Assembly: GCF_003346775.1 (NCBI RefSeq)
Contig: NZ_CP031220.1
Coordinates: 106,446 to 170,445, forward strand
Origin: Malaciobacter mytili LMG 24559
GTDB lineage: Bacteria; Campylobacterota; Campylobacteria; Campylobacterales; Arcobacteraceae
Reading direction: 5' to 3'
Length of the DNA: 64,000 nucleotides
Every line of letters starts with the position of its first letter. Position 1 is the first letter of the stretch. The notes beneath the pieces are model-generated. The model was given only the letters and a program-made list of their open reading frames with translations. It was not told the DNA's origin and ran no database searches. This document shows, one piece after another, positions 26,026 through 33,792 of this stretch. The position numbers and the translations under genes were made by a program.

Positions 26026-26036
26026 TGCAGTAAAGG
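26001..26036 (+). repeat. Extended hairpin form of the array linker, copy 1
   Basis: TAAAAACAAATCAGCTCGAT then TTTAGTGCAGTAAAGG. It matches copies at 26831, 27121 and, on the minus strand, 31289, 30804 and 40940. The common plan is AAATYAGCAC, a short variable stretch, RGTGCA, then AAAGG. The GCAC and GTGC arms can pair. Confidence 0.6.
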
Positions 26037-26042
26037 AATCGT

Positions 26043-26462
26043 ATGAAAAAAATAGCTTTAAGTTTAGTGGTTTTAGGTGGGTTATTAAATGCTTTTGCAG
26101 AAAAGATAGATACGACAAAATTTGATTCACTTTTTGACAAATATAGTAAAGTTTACAGTATAAATGCAAACTTTATTAAAAAAATTGCAACACTTGAAAG
26201 TGGGTTGGATGAGAACAAAGTAACTTTATCTTTTAGCAAAAACGATAAATTTGTTGGTTTGTTTCAAATATCAGAGAAGTTTTATAATGTAGATTCAAAA
26301 AAAATAGATAATGAAGATATTACAAATAAAGCAGTAAAACAAATGAGATATTGTTTAGACAAAAAAGGTTATACAATTGAAATGATTAATTGTTTTAATA
26401 AGTCATATACAGATGAAGATAAAAAGATTTTATTATCTTTATTAAATAAAAATATGCAATAA
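26043..26462 (+). CDS. Secreted lytic transglycosylase-like protein (SLT, VirB1-type)
   Basis: 139 residues. The signal peptide ends near residue 19 (LLNAFAE). The SLT core follows: catalytic Glu52 in IATLESGLDENK and the GLFQIS motif at about 72-77, with two later Cys. It would cut peptidoglycan in the periplasm. Conjugation systems carry such enzymes to open the wall for the channel, but this one sits in the accessory array, far from the tra genes. It ends in NMQ (linker). Confidence 0.75.
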   Translation: MKKIALSLVVLGGLLNAFAEKIDTTKFDSLFDKYSKVYSINANFIKKIATLESGLDENKVTLSFSKNDKFVGLFQISEKFYNVDSKKIDNEDITNKAVKQMRYCLDKKGYTIEMINCFNKSYTDEDKKILLSLLNKNMQ

Positions 26463-26471
26463 AGGGAAAAA

Positions 26472-26789
26472 ATGGAAATTATCATTTGTATTAAAGAGCC
26501 AAAAGAAAATAAAGAGACTAAAACTTTTTATGAAAAGCTACAAAGTGCGAATCATCCTATTATTGAAGGTTATGAAGACATTGAAATGCTAACCGACAAC
26601 AATAAAGAGGAAATCTATTTGGTTATTGAAGCAAAAAAGAAAAAAGCACTTAATCAATTATTAGATATTTCAAAAGATTTATTTGAAAAGAATTTACAAC
26701 ATAGAGTGATTGGCTCTAAAGAAAAGAAGATTGTTAAAATGAGAACTAAAGCTTTTGTTGTAACACAAAGTTTGGACGATTTTAAATAA
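26472..26789 (+). CDS. Hypothetical protein
   Basis: 105 residues, soluble, acidic N-terminal and basic C-terminal half. SD AAAGGG from the linker copy that ends the transglycosylase gene. No family recognised. Confidence 0.5.
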   Translation: MEIIICIKEPKENKETKTFYEKLQSANHPIIEGYEDIEMLTDNNKEEIYLVIEAKKKKALNQLLDISKDLFEKNLQHRVIGSKEKKIVKMRTKAFVVTQSLDDFK

Positions 26790-26830
26790 ATAATAATAGT
26801 TGATATTGCACGTTATATTACTTGCATAAT

Positions 26831-26868
26831 TTTAAAAATAAATTAGCACTCAAAAGGTGCAGCAAAGG
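26831..26868 (+). repeat. Extended hairpin form of the array linker, copy 2
   Basis: AAAAATAAATTAGCACTCAA then AAGGTGCAGCAAAGG. The stretch TTAGCACTCAAAAGGTGCA is repeated exactly on the minus strand at 31291-31320, upstream of an unrelated gene. GCAC and GTGC form the stem. Confidence 0.65.
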
Positions 26869-26873
26869 TTTAA

Positions 26874-27144
26874 AATGAGTGATTTGATTGATTGTTCTTT
26901 ACCTAAAAAACTTGAAGATAAATATGAAAAATATGAACATTATTTTGATTGGTATAGATTGAATAGATTTGAAGATAAAACTGAATTTTATCTAATCGGA
27001 GTACATATATTTACAATAGAAGAAAAATTAAGTGATGAAGATATTATAAAATATGTAAATCTTTATGAATGGGCTTTTAGAAATGGATTTGAAAAGGGCA
27101 CTAAAAGTACACAAGAAAAAATTAAATCAGCACTTGGTATTTAG
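26874..27144 (+). CDS. Hypothetical protein
   Basis: About 89-95 residues. The reading frame is open from 26857, but the ATG at 26874 with AAAGG from the linker is the likely start (MSDLIDCSLPKKLEDKYEKY). Acidic, Tyr-rich, soluble. Its 3' end (IKSALGI) lies in another copy of the extended linker, which also leads into the next gene. Confidence 0.45.
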
Positions 27145-27154
27145 TGCAATTATG
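27121..27154 (+). repeat. Extended hairpin form of the array linker, copy 3
   Basis: ATTAAATCAGCACTTGGTAT then TTAGTGCAATTATG. GCAC and GTGC arms are kept, the TAG stop of the upstream gene is inside, but the AAAGG SD is absent, so the next gene here has a weak start context. Confidence 0.5.
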
Positions 27155-27520
27155 TACCCATTAGAAGCAAAAGAAATGAAACTTTTAAAAGGTCAAGAAG
27201 TTTGGTTAATTCCTCAAACAAATTCAGTACGAAGAGGAATTCCTTTAAAGGAGCAAATTATTACTGATGTTGTTGAAAAATGTGGTAATAAAATGTTTTA
27301 TTTGAAAACAAATAATGGTGGTTATAGTTTTGATGATTATTGTAATACTGCTAATTATGGGTGGCTTCCTTTCAAAAGCAATCAAGATGCTTTAGATTAT
27401 TTAGAGATTGAATCTTTTAAATGGGATATTAAAAGCATGGATTTAACTCATTTGGGAATAGATGAAGTTAGAAAAATTAAAAAAATAATTGAGACAAAAT
27501 CTCAACAAAATATGCAATAA
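27152..27520 (+). CDS. Hypothetical protein
   Basis: 122 residues from ATG 27152; ATG 27176 (MKLLKGQEVWLIPQ) is equally plausible, and the frame is open further upstream into the previous gene. A compact beta-rich N-terminal part (about 10-50) resembles small SH3-like folds by pattern only. Ends in QQNMQ from the linker. Confidence 0.45.
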   Translation: MYPLEAKEMKLLKGQEVWLIPQTNSVRRGIPLKEQIITDVVEKCGNKMFYLKTNNGGYSFDDYCNTANYGWLPFKSNQDALDYLEIESFKWDIKSMDLTHLGIDEVRKIKKIIETKSQQNMQ

Positions 27521-27534
27521 AAGGATAATAAATA

Positions 27535-27798
27535 ATGATTAAGTTAGAAAAATTGGATAAAGAAAAACAATATGATTTTACAGTTGTATTGTTCTCAAAA
27601 AATTCAAAAGTTGAAGAAGTTAAAATAGTTACTAAAACAGTTGTTCAATTATGTTTATTTATTGCAGAACTAACTTTGATGCCAAATAATGAAAACATTA
27701 TAAAAGTATTCCATGAACTTAAAATTGATAAAAATATTAATAACGAAACTTTAGGTTGTTTATCTGATTATCTTATTGAAAAACAAGTAATTATATAA
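27535..27798 (+). CDS. Hypothetical small protein
   Basis: 87 residues, soluble. SD AAAAGG from a linker copy. No family recognised. Confidence 0.5.
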   Translation: MIKLEKLDKEKQYDFTVVLFSKNSKVEEVKIVTKTVVQLCLFIAELTLMPNNENIIKVFHELKIDKNINNETLGCLSDYLIEKQVII

Positions 27799-27812
27799 AA
27801 TAGGGGATTAGA

Positions 27813-28073
27813 ATGAAAATTTTAGATTATAGAGATAACCCCGTAGAAATTACATTTAAAGATGAAAAGTTAAGCTTTAACAAAATTGAACTCTTAAAAA
27901 AATTTGTTGATTCATATATATGTAATTGTAATGGTGTTTTAGATAATGAACCCTATGAAAAGATTATAGAATGGCTTGATGGTGATGCTTTTGTATCTTC
28001 GTTTGAAAGTGCAGTAGGGCTTGAAGGAGAGGTTCTTCCTTTTGCAAGAGAATATTATAAGAATTATATGTAG
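27813..28073 (+). CDS. Hypothetical acidic protein
   Basis: 86 residues, acidic, mixed strand/helix, ends KNYM. Preceded by AGGGGATTAGA; its stop is in a linker variant (ATATGTAGTAAAG). No family recognised. Confidence 0.5.
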   Translation: MKILDYRDNPVEITFKDEKLSFNKIELLKKFVDSYICNCNGVLDNEPYEKIIEWLDGDAFVSSFESAVGLEGEVLPFAREYYKNYM

Positions 28074-28090
28074 TAAAGCAGGAGTTTAAG

Positions 28091-28483
28091 ATGGGAGCAT
28101 GGGAAACAGATTTAATAAGTAACGATGAAGTTCAAGATTTTTTTCTTGAGATCGAAGAATATATTGGAATAGAAGATTTACAAGTATTAATTGTTGAGGA
28201 AGAGTTAGAAAGTATTAAACAAGAATTTATTAAAAAGAGAACTGATATCTTACAAGTAGCATTAAATTATGAACTTGAGGTAGTTTTATCTTATATAGGA
28301 TTATTGAAGATAATGGATATAGAAATTAGTAATGATGAAAAAGAACACTTTTTTAAAGCTTTAAACTATGAATATGAAGAAGCTAATCGTTGGACTAATC
28401 CTGAATTAAGAAAATCATATTTAAAAGCATTAGAAGTTGCGGTAAAAGAAAATACTGAATACAATTTCTCTATGAAAATTTAG
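28091..28483 (+). CDS. DUF4259-like hypothetical protein
   Basis: 130 residues, acidic and helical. The start MGAWETDLISNDEVQDFF matches the opening MGAWG...F.ND.A.D that many small DUF4259 proteins share. AGGAGTTTAAG precedes the ATG. Family assignment is by this N-terminal pattern only; function unknown. Confidence 0.5.
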   Translation: MGAWETDLISNDEVQDFFLEIEEYIGIEDLQVLIVEEELESIKQEFIKKRTDILQVALNYELEVVLSYIGLLKIMDIEISNDEKEHFFKALNYEYEEANRWTNPELRKSYLKALEVAVKENTEYNFSMKI

Positions 28484-28781
28484 AGTAATAAAGAAGAAAA
28501 AATAAATTTAATTGACAAATTAATATGTAAATACAATGTACTGTTTGGAGAGAATAAGGTATTTATATTAAGTTCAATAATCCTTCTGGTATTATTAGAT
28601 TTTTTATAAAATTTGGAGTTTTTATAGTAAGTTTTTACATTAGAAGTTATTTTTTTAATTAAAGAACAATTAAAAATAAAAACAAAAATTGTTAGTAAAG
28701 ATACTATTAGTGCAACTATGTTCTTAATTATTATAACAATAAGAATTGAAACATTTTGTATGATTATATGAGGAAAATCAA
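28484..28781. other. Intergenic region, possible gene remnants
   Basis: About 300 bases. A short hydrophobic frame without a start (about 28540-28608, FGENKVFILSSIILLVLLDF) may be the remnant of a small membrane protein. The rest is AT-rich. It probably holds the promoter of the helicase-like gene. Confidence 0.35.
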
Positions 28782-29981
28782 ATGAATATAAATGATATAA
28801 CAGAAATTATTTCTATGTCAGATATTTTATATAAAAGAATATTTGATTTAAAAAGTGACTTTAGTAAGATTATAAAAGAGGAATTGTGTGAGTATGATAA
28901 TGAGGTTTTCTTTATAACTAATACTTCAAGACTTGCAAAATATATTAAATTAGAAAAAAATTATAAAGTATTAATTTTTTCATATTCTTTTTTTAAAGAT
29001 AAAAATTTAGATTTAAAATTGAATGATAAATCAGAAGATAAAAAAAATAAAGATATATTTGGTAGAGAAATCATTAAAACAGGGTTTTATGATTTAGATA
29101 GAAGATTATTAATGTTTAAAGGAGAATTTGTAATTATTGCTTCCAGACCAATGATAGGTAAAAGTAATTTTATTGCACAACTATGTAATAATCAAATAAG
29201 AATAGATTTAAATATAGGAGTTTATAATCTTGAGCAATCAAAAGAAACATTTTATGCCAAAATACTATCTCAAAATACCTCAATACCTTTAAATAATATT
29301 ATTAAAAATGATTTGGATGATATACAAATTGAAATTTTAAAATCTTCTTTTGAGGATTTAAATAATAGGTTCTTGATAGATACAGCAAATTATAATATTA
29401 AAGGACTTATTACAAAAATTAAAAAAGATTATATATTTAATAAATTTGATGTAGTTTATATAGATTATTTACAACTTATTAAATCTACAACTTCACTTGA
29501 GTTAAGATATTTGGAACTTAATCAGATAAGTAGAGAACTAAAAATATTGGCTAAAGAATTAAATATCTTAATTATTGCAACTTCTGAATTGAATAGAAAT
29601 TTAGAAAGTAGATATGATAAAAGACCTTTATTGAATGATTTGAGAGATTCAGGAACACTAGAAGATGACGCTGATAAAGTTATTTTTCTTTATAGGGATG
29701 ATTTATATAGGGAAAAAGAAGAAGCAAAAAAAGAGAGAGAAGCTTATGAAAAAGGAGAAAAATACAAATCTACCTTTATTAGTAAGCCTGTGGAGGAAGT
29801 AGAAATTATTATAGGAAAACAAAGAAATGGACCAATAGGTACAGTAAAACTTGATTTTTATAAACAATATACAAAATTTTCAGATAAACTAAATAGTAAT
29901 GAAACACCTATTGAAATTGTATTTGAAGCTGTTGGTGATGCAAATAAAGAGACAAATATTGATATACCTATGATACTTTAA
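28782..29981 (+). CDS. DnaB-like helicase C-terminal domain protein
   Basis: 399 residues. The first 90 do not resemble the DnaB N-terminal domain. From about 95 on it is a RecA-fold helicase of the DnaB type: P-loop ASRPMIGKSNF (about 123-133), YNLEQSKE (the DnaB SLEMS region with catalytic Glu), Walker B VVYIDYLQLI, and LNDLRDSGTLEDDADKVIFL near the end. It would hydrolyse ATP and act on single-stranded DNA. It is shorter than replicative DnaB and sits in the accessory array rather than beside the replication gene. AGGAAAATCAA precedes the start. Confidence 0.8.
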   Translation: MNINDITEIISMSDILYKRIFDLKSDFSKIIKEELCEYDNEVFFITNTSRLAKYIKLEKNYKVLIFSYSFFKDKNLDLKLNDKSEDKKNKDIFGREIIKTGFYDLDRRLLMFKGEFVIIASRPMIGKSNFIAQLCNNQIRIDLNIGVYNLEQSKETFYAKILSQNTSIPLNNIIKNDLDDIQIEILKSSFEDLNNRFLIDTANYNIKGLITKIKKDYIFNKFDVVYIDYLQLIKSTTSLELRYLELNQISRELKILAKELNILIIATSELNRNLESRYDKRPLLNDLRDSGTLEDDADKVIFLYRDDLYREKEEAKKEREAYEKGEKYKSTFISKPVEEVEIIIGKQRNGPIGTVKLDFYKQYTKFSDKLNSNETPIEIVFEAVGDANKETNIDIPMIL

Positions 29982-30018
29982 GAATAAAAGATAAATAGAA
30001 AATAAGAGAGATAATAAA

Positions 30019-30315
30019 ATGAAAATTAATTGGGTAATTTCAAAAGATAATAAAAAAGCACTTTTAAATAATGGTGATTTAGAAGTGCTAATAAAAGAGA
30101 TAGACTTAGAAAAAGAAGAACCAACTAAACAAGAGATTTCAAATAGATTTAATACTATGTGTGGATTTATTAAGATTGAAAGTAATAGAGCTTATGATTG
30201 TATAATAGTCCAGAATAATATTAAAAATATTTTAGATGAACTTGATATTGAAACTGCTTCAAAACTAATCCCAAAATTATTCAGCTCACTAGGAGATATT
30301 TATGAAGAAAAATGA
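30019..30315 (+). CDS. Hypothetical protein
   Basis: 98 residues, soluble, acidic C-terminus. Overlaps the next gene by 14 bases. It follows the helicase-like gene by 37 bases and is probably co-transcribed. No family recognised. Confidence 0.5.
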   Translation: MKINWVISKDNKKALLNNGDLEVLIKEIDLEKEEPTKQEISNRFNTMCGFIKIESNRAYDCIIVQNNIKNILDELDIETASKLIPKLFSSLGDIYEEK

Positions 30316-30541
30316 TTTTATTGATTTTGTAAATATAACTGGTAAAAATATTGGTGAAATACAAAATACAAAAATAGCTAATTATATTGGTATCTCTGAA
30401 GGAGCAGTTAGATTAATGAAAAAGAACAATCAAAAAAAATTAGATTGTCTCTATTTAGGAGCTTTATGCAAAGCTAATAATATTACTAAAGAGGATTTAA
30501 TAAAAATAATTTATAGTAAAAAAATAAATAATCATATTTAA
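30302..30541 (+). CDS. Small protein with helix-turn-helix pattern
   Basis: 79 residues. IANYIGISEGAVRLMKKNN (about 22-40) fits an XRE-like helix-turn-helix. AGGAGATATTT precedes the ATG. Coupled to the previous gene. Possibly a regulator of this array; target unknown. Confidence 0.5.
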   Translation: MKKNDFIDFVNITGKNIGEIQNTKIANYIGISEGAVRLMKKNNQKKLDCLYLGALCKANNITKEDLIKIIYSKKINNHI

Positions 30542-30562
30542 TGAGGTTTTGAGTAACCTCAT
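30541..30562. terminator. Bidirectional terminator at convergent arrays
   Basis: ATGAGGTT and AACCTCAT form an 8-bp stem that begins at the stop codon of the plus-strand HTH gene. It separates the plus array from the leftward group 31.9-30.6 kb. Confidence 0.6.
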
Positions 30563-30594
30563 CATTGCTTCCCATCTTTACACATTTTTATATT

Positions 30595-30729
30595 TTACTT
30601 GCAACTTAATAAAATTACAAGCATTGCAGAAGCAAACATCATTGCAAGATTTATATATGCAAATCTTATCTCATTTACTTTTACAAAAAACTGATAAATT
30701 CTTCTTTTTAATTTTTCAACAATTGGCAT
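30595..30729 (-). CDS. Hypothetical small membrane peptide
   Basis: 44 residues: basic N-terminus (MPIVEKLKRRIYQF), then one membrane helix (about 22-42) ending LLSCK. AGGACTAAAAA precedes the ATG. It is the last gene before the convergent terminator. No family recognised. A 16-codon frame (30745-30795) just upstream, preceded by linker-like sequence, may be a remnant. Confidence 0.4.
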   Translation of the reverse strand: MPIVEKLKRRIYQFFVKVNEIRFAYINLAMMFASAMLVILLSCK

Positions 30730-30803
30730 TTTTTAGTCCTATTATCAAATTTTACTAGTGCTGTAATTAAAGTCTATTCTTTCTTTATTACTCATAATGA
30801 TAC

Positions 30804-30835
30804 CCTTCAGAATTGCACTAAATTAGTGCGTTTTT
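30804..30835 (-). repeat. Extended linker hairpin, degenerate copy
   Basis: On the minus strand GCACTAATTTAGTGC forms a palindrome just after a stop codon, followed by AATTCTGAAGGG and an ATG. It follows the same plan as the copies near 26-27 kb. Confidence 0.5.
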
Positions 30836-30990
30836 ACTCTTTTTTTTCTAACATATCTTCTGTTTTCAATTTTCTCTGATTGTGAGAGTCTAACATCACA
30901 TACAACATATCTTCTACCTACTTCTTCTAGGATATTGCAAGGCTCACAACCATCAACCCAATAAACCTCTAATGTTCCAACTTTTCTCAT
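30823..30990 (-). CDS. Hypothetical small basic protein
   Basis: 55 residues, Arg/Lys-rich C-terminus, with a Cys pair in VDGCEPCN. SD AAAGG comes from the linker copy ATATGTAGCAAAGG at 30998-31011. No family recognised. Confidence 0.5.
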   Translation of the reverse strand: MRKVGTLEVYWVDGCEPCNILEEVGRRYVVCDVRLSQSEKIENRRYVRKKRVKTH

Positions 30991-31010
30991 AAATTCACCT
31001 TTGCTACATA

Positions 31011-31277
31011 TTATTGTGCAGATTTTTTTAATTTTTTAAAATCGTCTTTAAAATCTTTTAAATCTAGTTCATCTACAACATAAAAATCAGTAAAGATGCC
31101 TTTGCTATCATTTTCATGTTCTCTTACTTGTGCATTACAATCTTGCCAATCTTCCATTAGAGACTCCATTTTGTCAAGTTGTTCAGTTGTTCCATACATC
31201 CAAACTGTAAAATCAGGTAGTTTCTTTTTTGTTCCGTTGTCTCTTTCTTCCCAATTTCTTCTCACTTCAAGTTTCAT
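31011..31277 (-). CDS. Hypothetical protein
   Basis: 88 residues, soluble, charged, Trp-containing N-terminus (MKLEVRRNWEERDNG). It ends KSAQ in a linker copy and is preceded by an extended linker (TTAGCACTCAAAAGGTGCA then TTAAAGAGG) identical over 19 bases to the one at 26841. No family recognised. Confidence 0.5.
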   Translation of the reverse strand: MKLEVRRNWEERDNGTKKKLPDFTVWMYGTTEQLDKMESLMEDWQDCNAQVREHENDSKGIFTDFYVVDELDLKDFKDDFKKLKKSAQ

Positions 31278-31288
31278 CTCTAATCTTT

Positions 31289-31330
31289 CCTCTTTAATGC
31301 ACCTTTTGAGTGCTAATTTTTTAAAATTTT
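31289..31330 (-). repeat. Extended hairpin form of the array linker, minus-strand copy
   Basis: Reads AAAAAATTAGCACTCAAAAG then GTGCATTAAAGAGG on the minus strand. Its core is identical to 26841-26860 on the plus strand although the flanking genes are unrelated, which shows that the linker is a unit conserved independently of the genes. Confidence 0.65.
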
Positions 31331-31522
31331 CTCTTTTTTATTAAACCATATTTTTTTACTGATCTTAAACAATTCTATTAACAAAAGACTTAATAGAATT
31401 ACATTAAATATCATTCCAATTTTATTTATACTTTCAATATTTTCAATATGTTTATAGTCATATACCATAAGGCTTATATTACCTAATACAGAGACTATTA
31501 AAATAATCAAAATTCTAATCAT
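31313..31522 (-). CDS. Hypothetical small membrane protein
   Basis: 69 residues with two membrane helices (about 4-20 and 37-54) and a basic tail. Preceded by AAAGGTTAAAAAGG, part of a linker copy (TTTTATGAAGTAAAGG) that ends the upstream gene. No family recognised. Confidence 0.5.
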   Translation of the reverse strand: MIRILIILIVSVLGNISLMVYDYKHIENIESINKIGMIFNVILLSLLLIELFKISKKIWFNKKEKILKN

Positions 31523-31543
31523 TTAAAGAATCCTTTTTAACCT

Positions 31544-31939
31544 TTACTTCATAAAATTTTTCTTTGCATTTTTTAAATCAATAGCTTCCTTTGCTTCTTT
31601 AGCTTCAATACACTTATCCACACGATCATGCCAGTTGTCATAAATTTTTGATACCATATCTCTTGTATGTTTTTCAGACTGTCTAAATGTGTTAATTTCT
31701 TGTAGTGTCTTTTTATACTCAGTTATTTCCAAATTACAATAAACAGCTCTCATTTCTCTAACAACTCCTGTTTTGTAAGTGCTTTTACCTAGAGATTCTG
31801 CCCATTCGATTTTTAATTTTATCTCATCCTCAAACTTTTTCAATCCTTTATAATGTTCCATTGTTGGTTCTCTCTTGCCCTCAAAAAAATAAATAAATAT
31901 TCCAAATAATAGAATAGTTGTAATAAATATTTTTCTCAT
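31544..31939 (-). CDS. Hypothetical membrane-anchored or secreted protein
   Basis: 131 residues. N-terminal hydrophobic segment (MRKIFITTILLFGIFIYFF) that may anchor it, then a charged helical domain with two Cys, ending NFMK. SD AGCAAAGG is linker-like. No family recognised. Confidence 0.5.
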   Translation of the reverse strand: MRKIFITTILLFGIFIYFFEGKREPTMEHYKGLKKFEDEIKLKIEWAESLGKSTYKTGVVREMRAVYCNLEITEYKKTLQEINTFRQSEKHTRDMVSKIYDNWHDRVDKCIEAKEAKEAIDLKNAKKNFMK

Positions 31940-32051
31940 AATTTAATTCCTTTGCTATATAAATTTTTTAATTTAATTTGCTTTAATAAAAACATATCTA
32001 TGCTCTTTGTATATTTCAGATTTATTCTCTGAAAATAGACTAATTTTTTTC

Positions 32052-32243
32052 TTAGTCTTTTTGTTTTGCTCTTTTTTCAGCTTCTTCTCTTGTCAAAAAT
32101 CCTAAGATAACACTTGGTTCTAATCCAACACTAATTGTACAATTATTATCTGCTGCAATTTCCTCTTCTTCTTTAGTGAAACTTTTAACTTCTACTCCAT
32201 CTTCCGTATATAATTGAGTTAAGAAGAATTCATTATTTTTCAT
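32052..32243 (-). CDS. Hypothetical small acidic protein
   Basis: 63 residues, acidic (FTKEEEEIAADNN), soluble. Its ATG overlaps the stop of a 22-codon frame at 32240-32308 (MIRIIIDTSKATELEKKNMK), which may be a real coupled peptide. No family recognised. Confidence 0.45.
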   Translation of the reverse strand: MKNNEFFLTQLYTEDGVEVKSFTKEEEEIAADNNCTISVGLEPSVILGFLTREEAEKRAKQKD

Positions 32244-32318
32244 AATGGTTTCATATTTTTTTTCTCCAATTCTGTTGCTTTACTTGTATCTATAATTATT
32301 CTAATCATACTTTAATCC

Positions 32319-33449
32319 TTATTTATTATGTCTATCTATTTCAATTATGATATTTTCATCATCTTTTTGCTGCAACAAAATATTTAAAAAAATATCATTA
32401 ATAATATAATTAGCTCTATCAATCTTTTTAATTAATCCCATATCTTCTAGAGAACTATGCACACTATAAAGTGTTTTTGAATTTAGTTTTATAACTTTAT
32501 TATTAGCAATAGATAATAAAGCTTCATAATGATGTTTTTTCTGTTTTGCTTTCATTATAAGCTCTTCTAAATATGCCCTATTCTCAATAATTGAATTTTT
32601 TAAAGTATCTATGCATAATTCATTGTCAATAATTTTGATATCTTCAATTTTTATTTTAAAATATAGTGATTGTAAAAATTGTGCTGAATAATCAGGATGA
32701 CCTTGTAAAAAAAATAAAAAATTATATAAACTTTCATCATAATTAACTTTTAAAGTATTTAATAATTCTTTTGTATATTCATATAGTTCATTAACATCCA
32801 AACCACTTAAAGGCATAACTCTTGCAAAATGAAAAAATGATGAGGTTTTGTCTTCAAAGATTTTTGTCATAATTGTTTCTATGCTACCTAAAAAGATATA
32901 AGTTACATTCTCATGATGTTGTATTACGGATCTTAATTGTTCTAAAATAAAATTATCTGCAATTCTTAATATATCCTGGAATTCATCAAAAACAAATTTT
33001 ATTTTGATATTCTTTTTAGCAGCTATGGTTTCAACTATTTCCATTGCATGTAAAAAATATTCAACCTCATCAATTTCATCTTTTTCAAGATATTGTAAAG
33101 TTATTTCTCCAATATCATCAATTTTTACTTTTTGTATAGATTTTAAAAGACCTGTAATTGATTTTTTAAATTGATAAAAAAAGTTATCAATACCAACAAA
33201 AGAATATGCTTTTTCAATAATTTGATTAGCAAGTAATTTAAGATTAGTTGCTCTTCTTAAATCAACATAGATATAAGTATAATTACTCTCATGTTCAAAT
33301 ACATGTTTAACCAATGAAGTTTTACCAAATCTTCTTGGAGCTTTAATCATAACATGTTGATTGTTTTCTAAATATGCTTTAAATATTGGTAAATGTTTTT
33401 TTCTATCAATAAAATCAGCACCTTTTACAGGGCTTCCTGTTTTAAACAT
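32319..33449 (-). CDS. AAA+/STAND-like ATPase
   Basis: 376 residues. P-loop APRRFGKTSLVKHVF (about 38-52), Walker B KFVFDEFQDIL (about 152-162), a sensor-like FLGS, and a C-terminal winged-helix-like part. This is the archaeal ATPase/ORC-like family found on plasmids and in defence or toxin contexts. A very strong SD, AAGGGGGG, precedes the ATG, and three operator-like palindromes lie upstream. Stand-alone gene; role unknown. Confidence 0.7.
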   Translation of the reverse strand: MFKTGSPVKGADFIDRKKHLPIFKAYLENNQHVMIKAPRRFGKTSLVKHVFEHESNYTYIYVDLRRATNLKLLANQIIEKAYSFVGIDNFFYQFKKSITGLLKSIQKVKIDDIGEITLQYLEKDEIDEVEYFLHAMEIVETIAAKKNIKIKFVFDEFQDILRIADNFILEQLRSVIQHHENVTYIFLGSIETIMTKIFEDKTSSFFHFARVMPLSGLDVNELYEYTKELLNTLKVNYDESLYNFLFFLQGHPDYSAQFLQSLYFKIKIEDIKIIDNELCIDTLKNSIIENRAYLEELIMKAKQKKHHYEALLSIANNKVIKLNSKTLYSVHSSLEDMGLIKKIDRANYIINDIFLNILLQQKDDENIIIEIDRHNK

Positions 33450-33464
33450 TCAATACCCCCCCTT

Positions 33465-33549
33465 ATCTATTAAATTTATAGATTATTATATCTTAATAAA
33501 AATAATATGTCAATAGTTATAGATAATTATATCTATTAAATTTATAGAT
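33465..33549 (-). promoter_or_regulatory. Operator palindromes upstream of the AAA ATPase gene
   Basis: ATCTATTAAATTTATAGAT occurs exactly twice (33465-33483 and 33531-33549), each an inverted repeat (ATCTAT/ATAGAT). A third palindrome, ATAGATAATTATATCTAT (33519-33536), overlaps the second copy. Such clustered identical sites suggest repression of the ATPase gene; the repressor is not identified. Confidence 0.6.
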
Positions 33550-33792
33550 ATATTAATTTTGTTTTTTATTTATTAGTATATTAATTTAGATTTAACCTAG
33601 TATTTATCTTTCTTTTCTATATTTAATTACTTCTAGTATAAGTATTTAACCTCTTAGTATTCTATTAGTTCTTATCAGTTATTAACTTAGATTTAATTGT
33701 TATGACAAATACTATGAGAAATCTATATAAGGATCAATTAATGCAACAAAAAAGTATTGACAAAAGTAGAAAGTCCGTTAATTTAACTACCA
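33550..33792. other. Intergenic region with a possible 37-codon ORF
   Basis: Mostly AT-rich. On the plus strand, an ATG at about 33703 opens a 37-codon frame (MTNTMRNLYKDQLMQQKSI...) that runs into the 3' end of the convergent regulator gene. An internal ATG (MQQKSIDKSRKSV) follows AAGGATCAATTA. Its coding status is uncertain. Confidence 0.3.

Larger units (their letters stand above)
24405..28090 (+). repeat. Recurring stop/SD linker in the plus-strand small-gene array
   Basis: Gene junctions here share ATATGCARTAAAGG or close variants: near 24591 (ATACAATAAAGTGAGG), 24827 (AATATGCAGTAAAGG), 25780 (ATACAATAAAGTGAAAGG), 26024 (AGTGCAGTAAAGG), 26453 (ATATGCAATAAAGGG), 26857 (GGTGCAGCAAAGG), 27510 (ATATGCAATAAAAGG) and 28067 (ATATGTAGTAAAGCAGG). 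The TAA or TAG is normally the stop of the upstream gene and AAAGG the SD of the next. Several proteins therefore end in NMQ. The same linker occurs on the minus strand at 31-32 kb and 41-44 kb. Confidence 0.75.

Noticed and set aside
30549..30758. 69-codon plus-strand hydrophobic frame
   Set aside because: No SD; the opposite strand holds a better 44-codon gene with SD and a linker-type upstream context.
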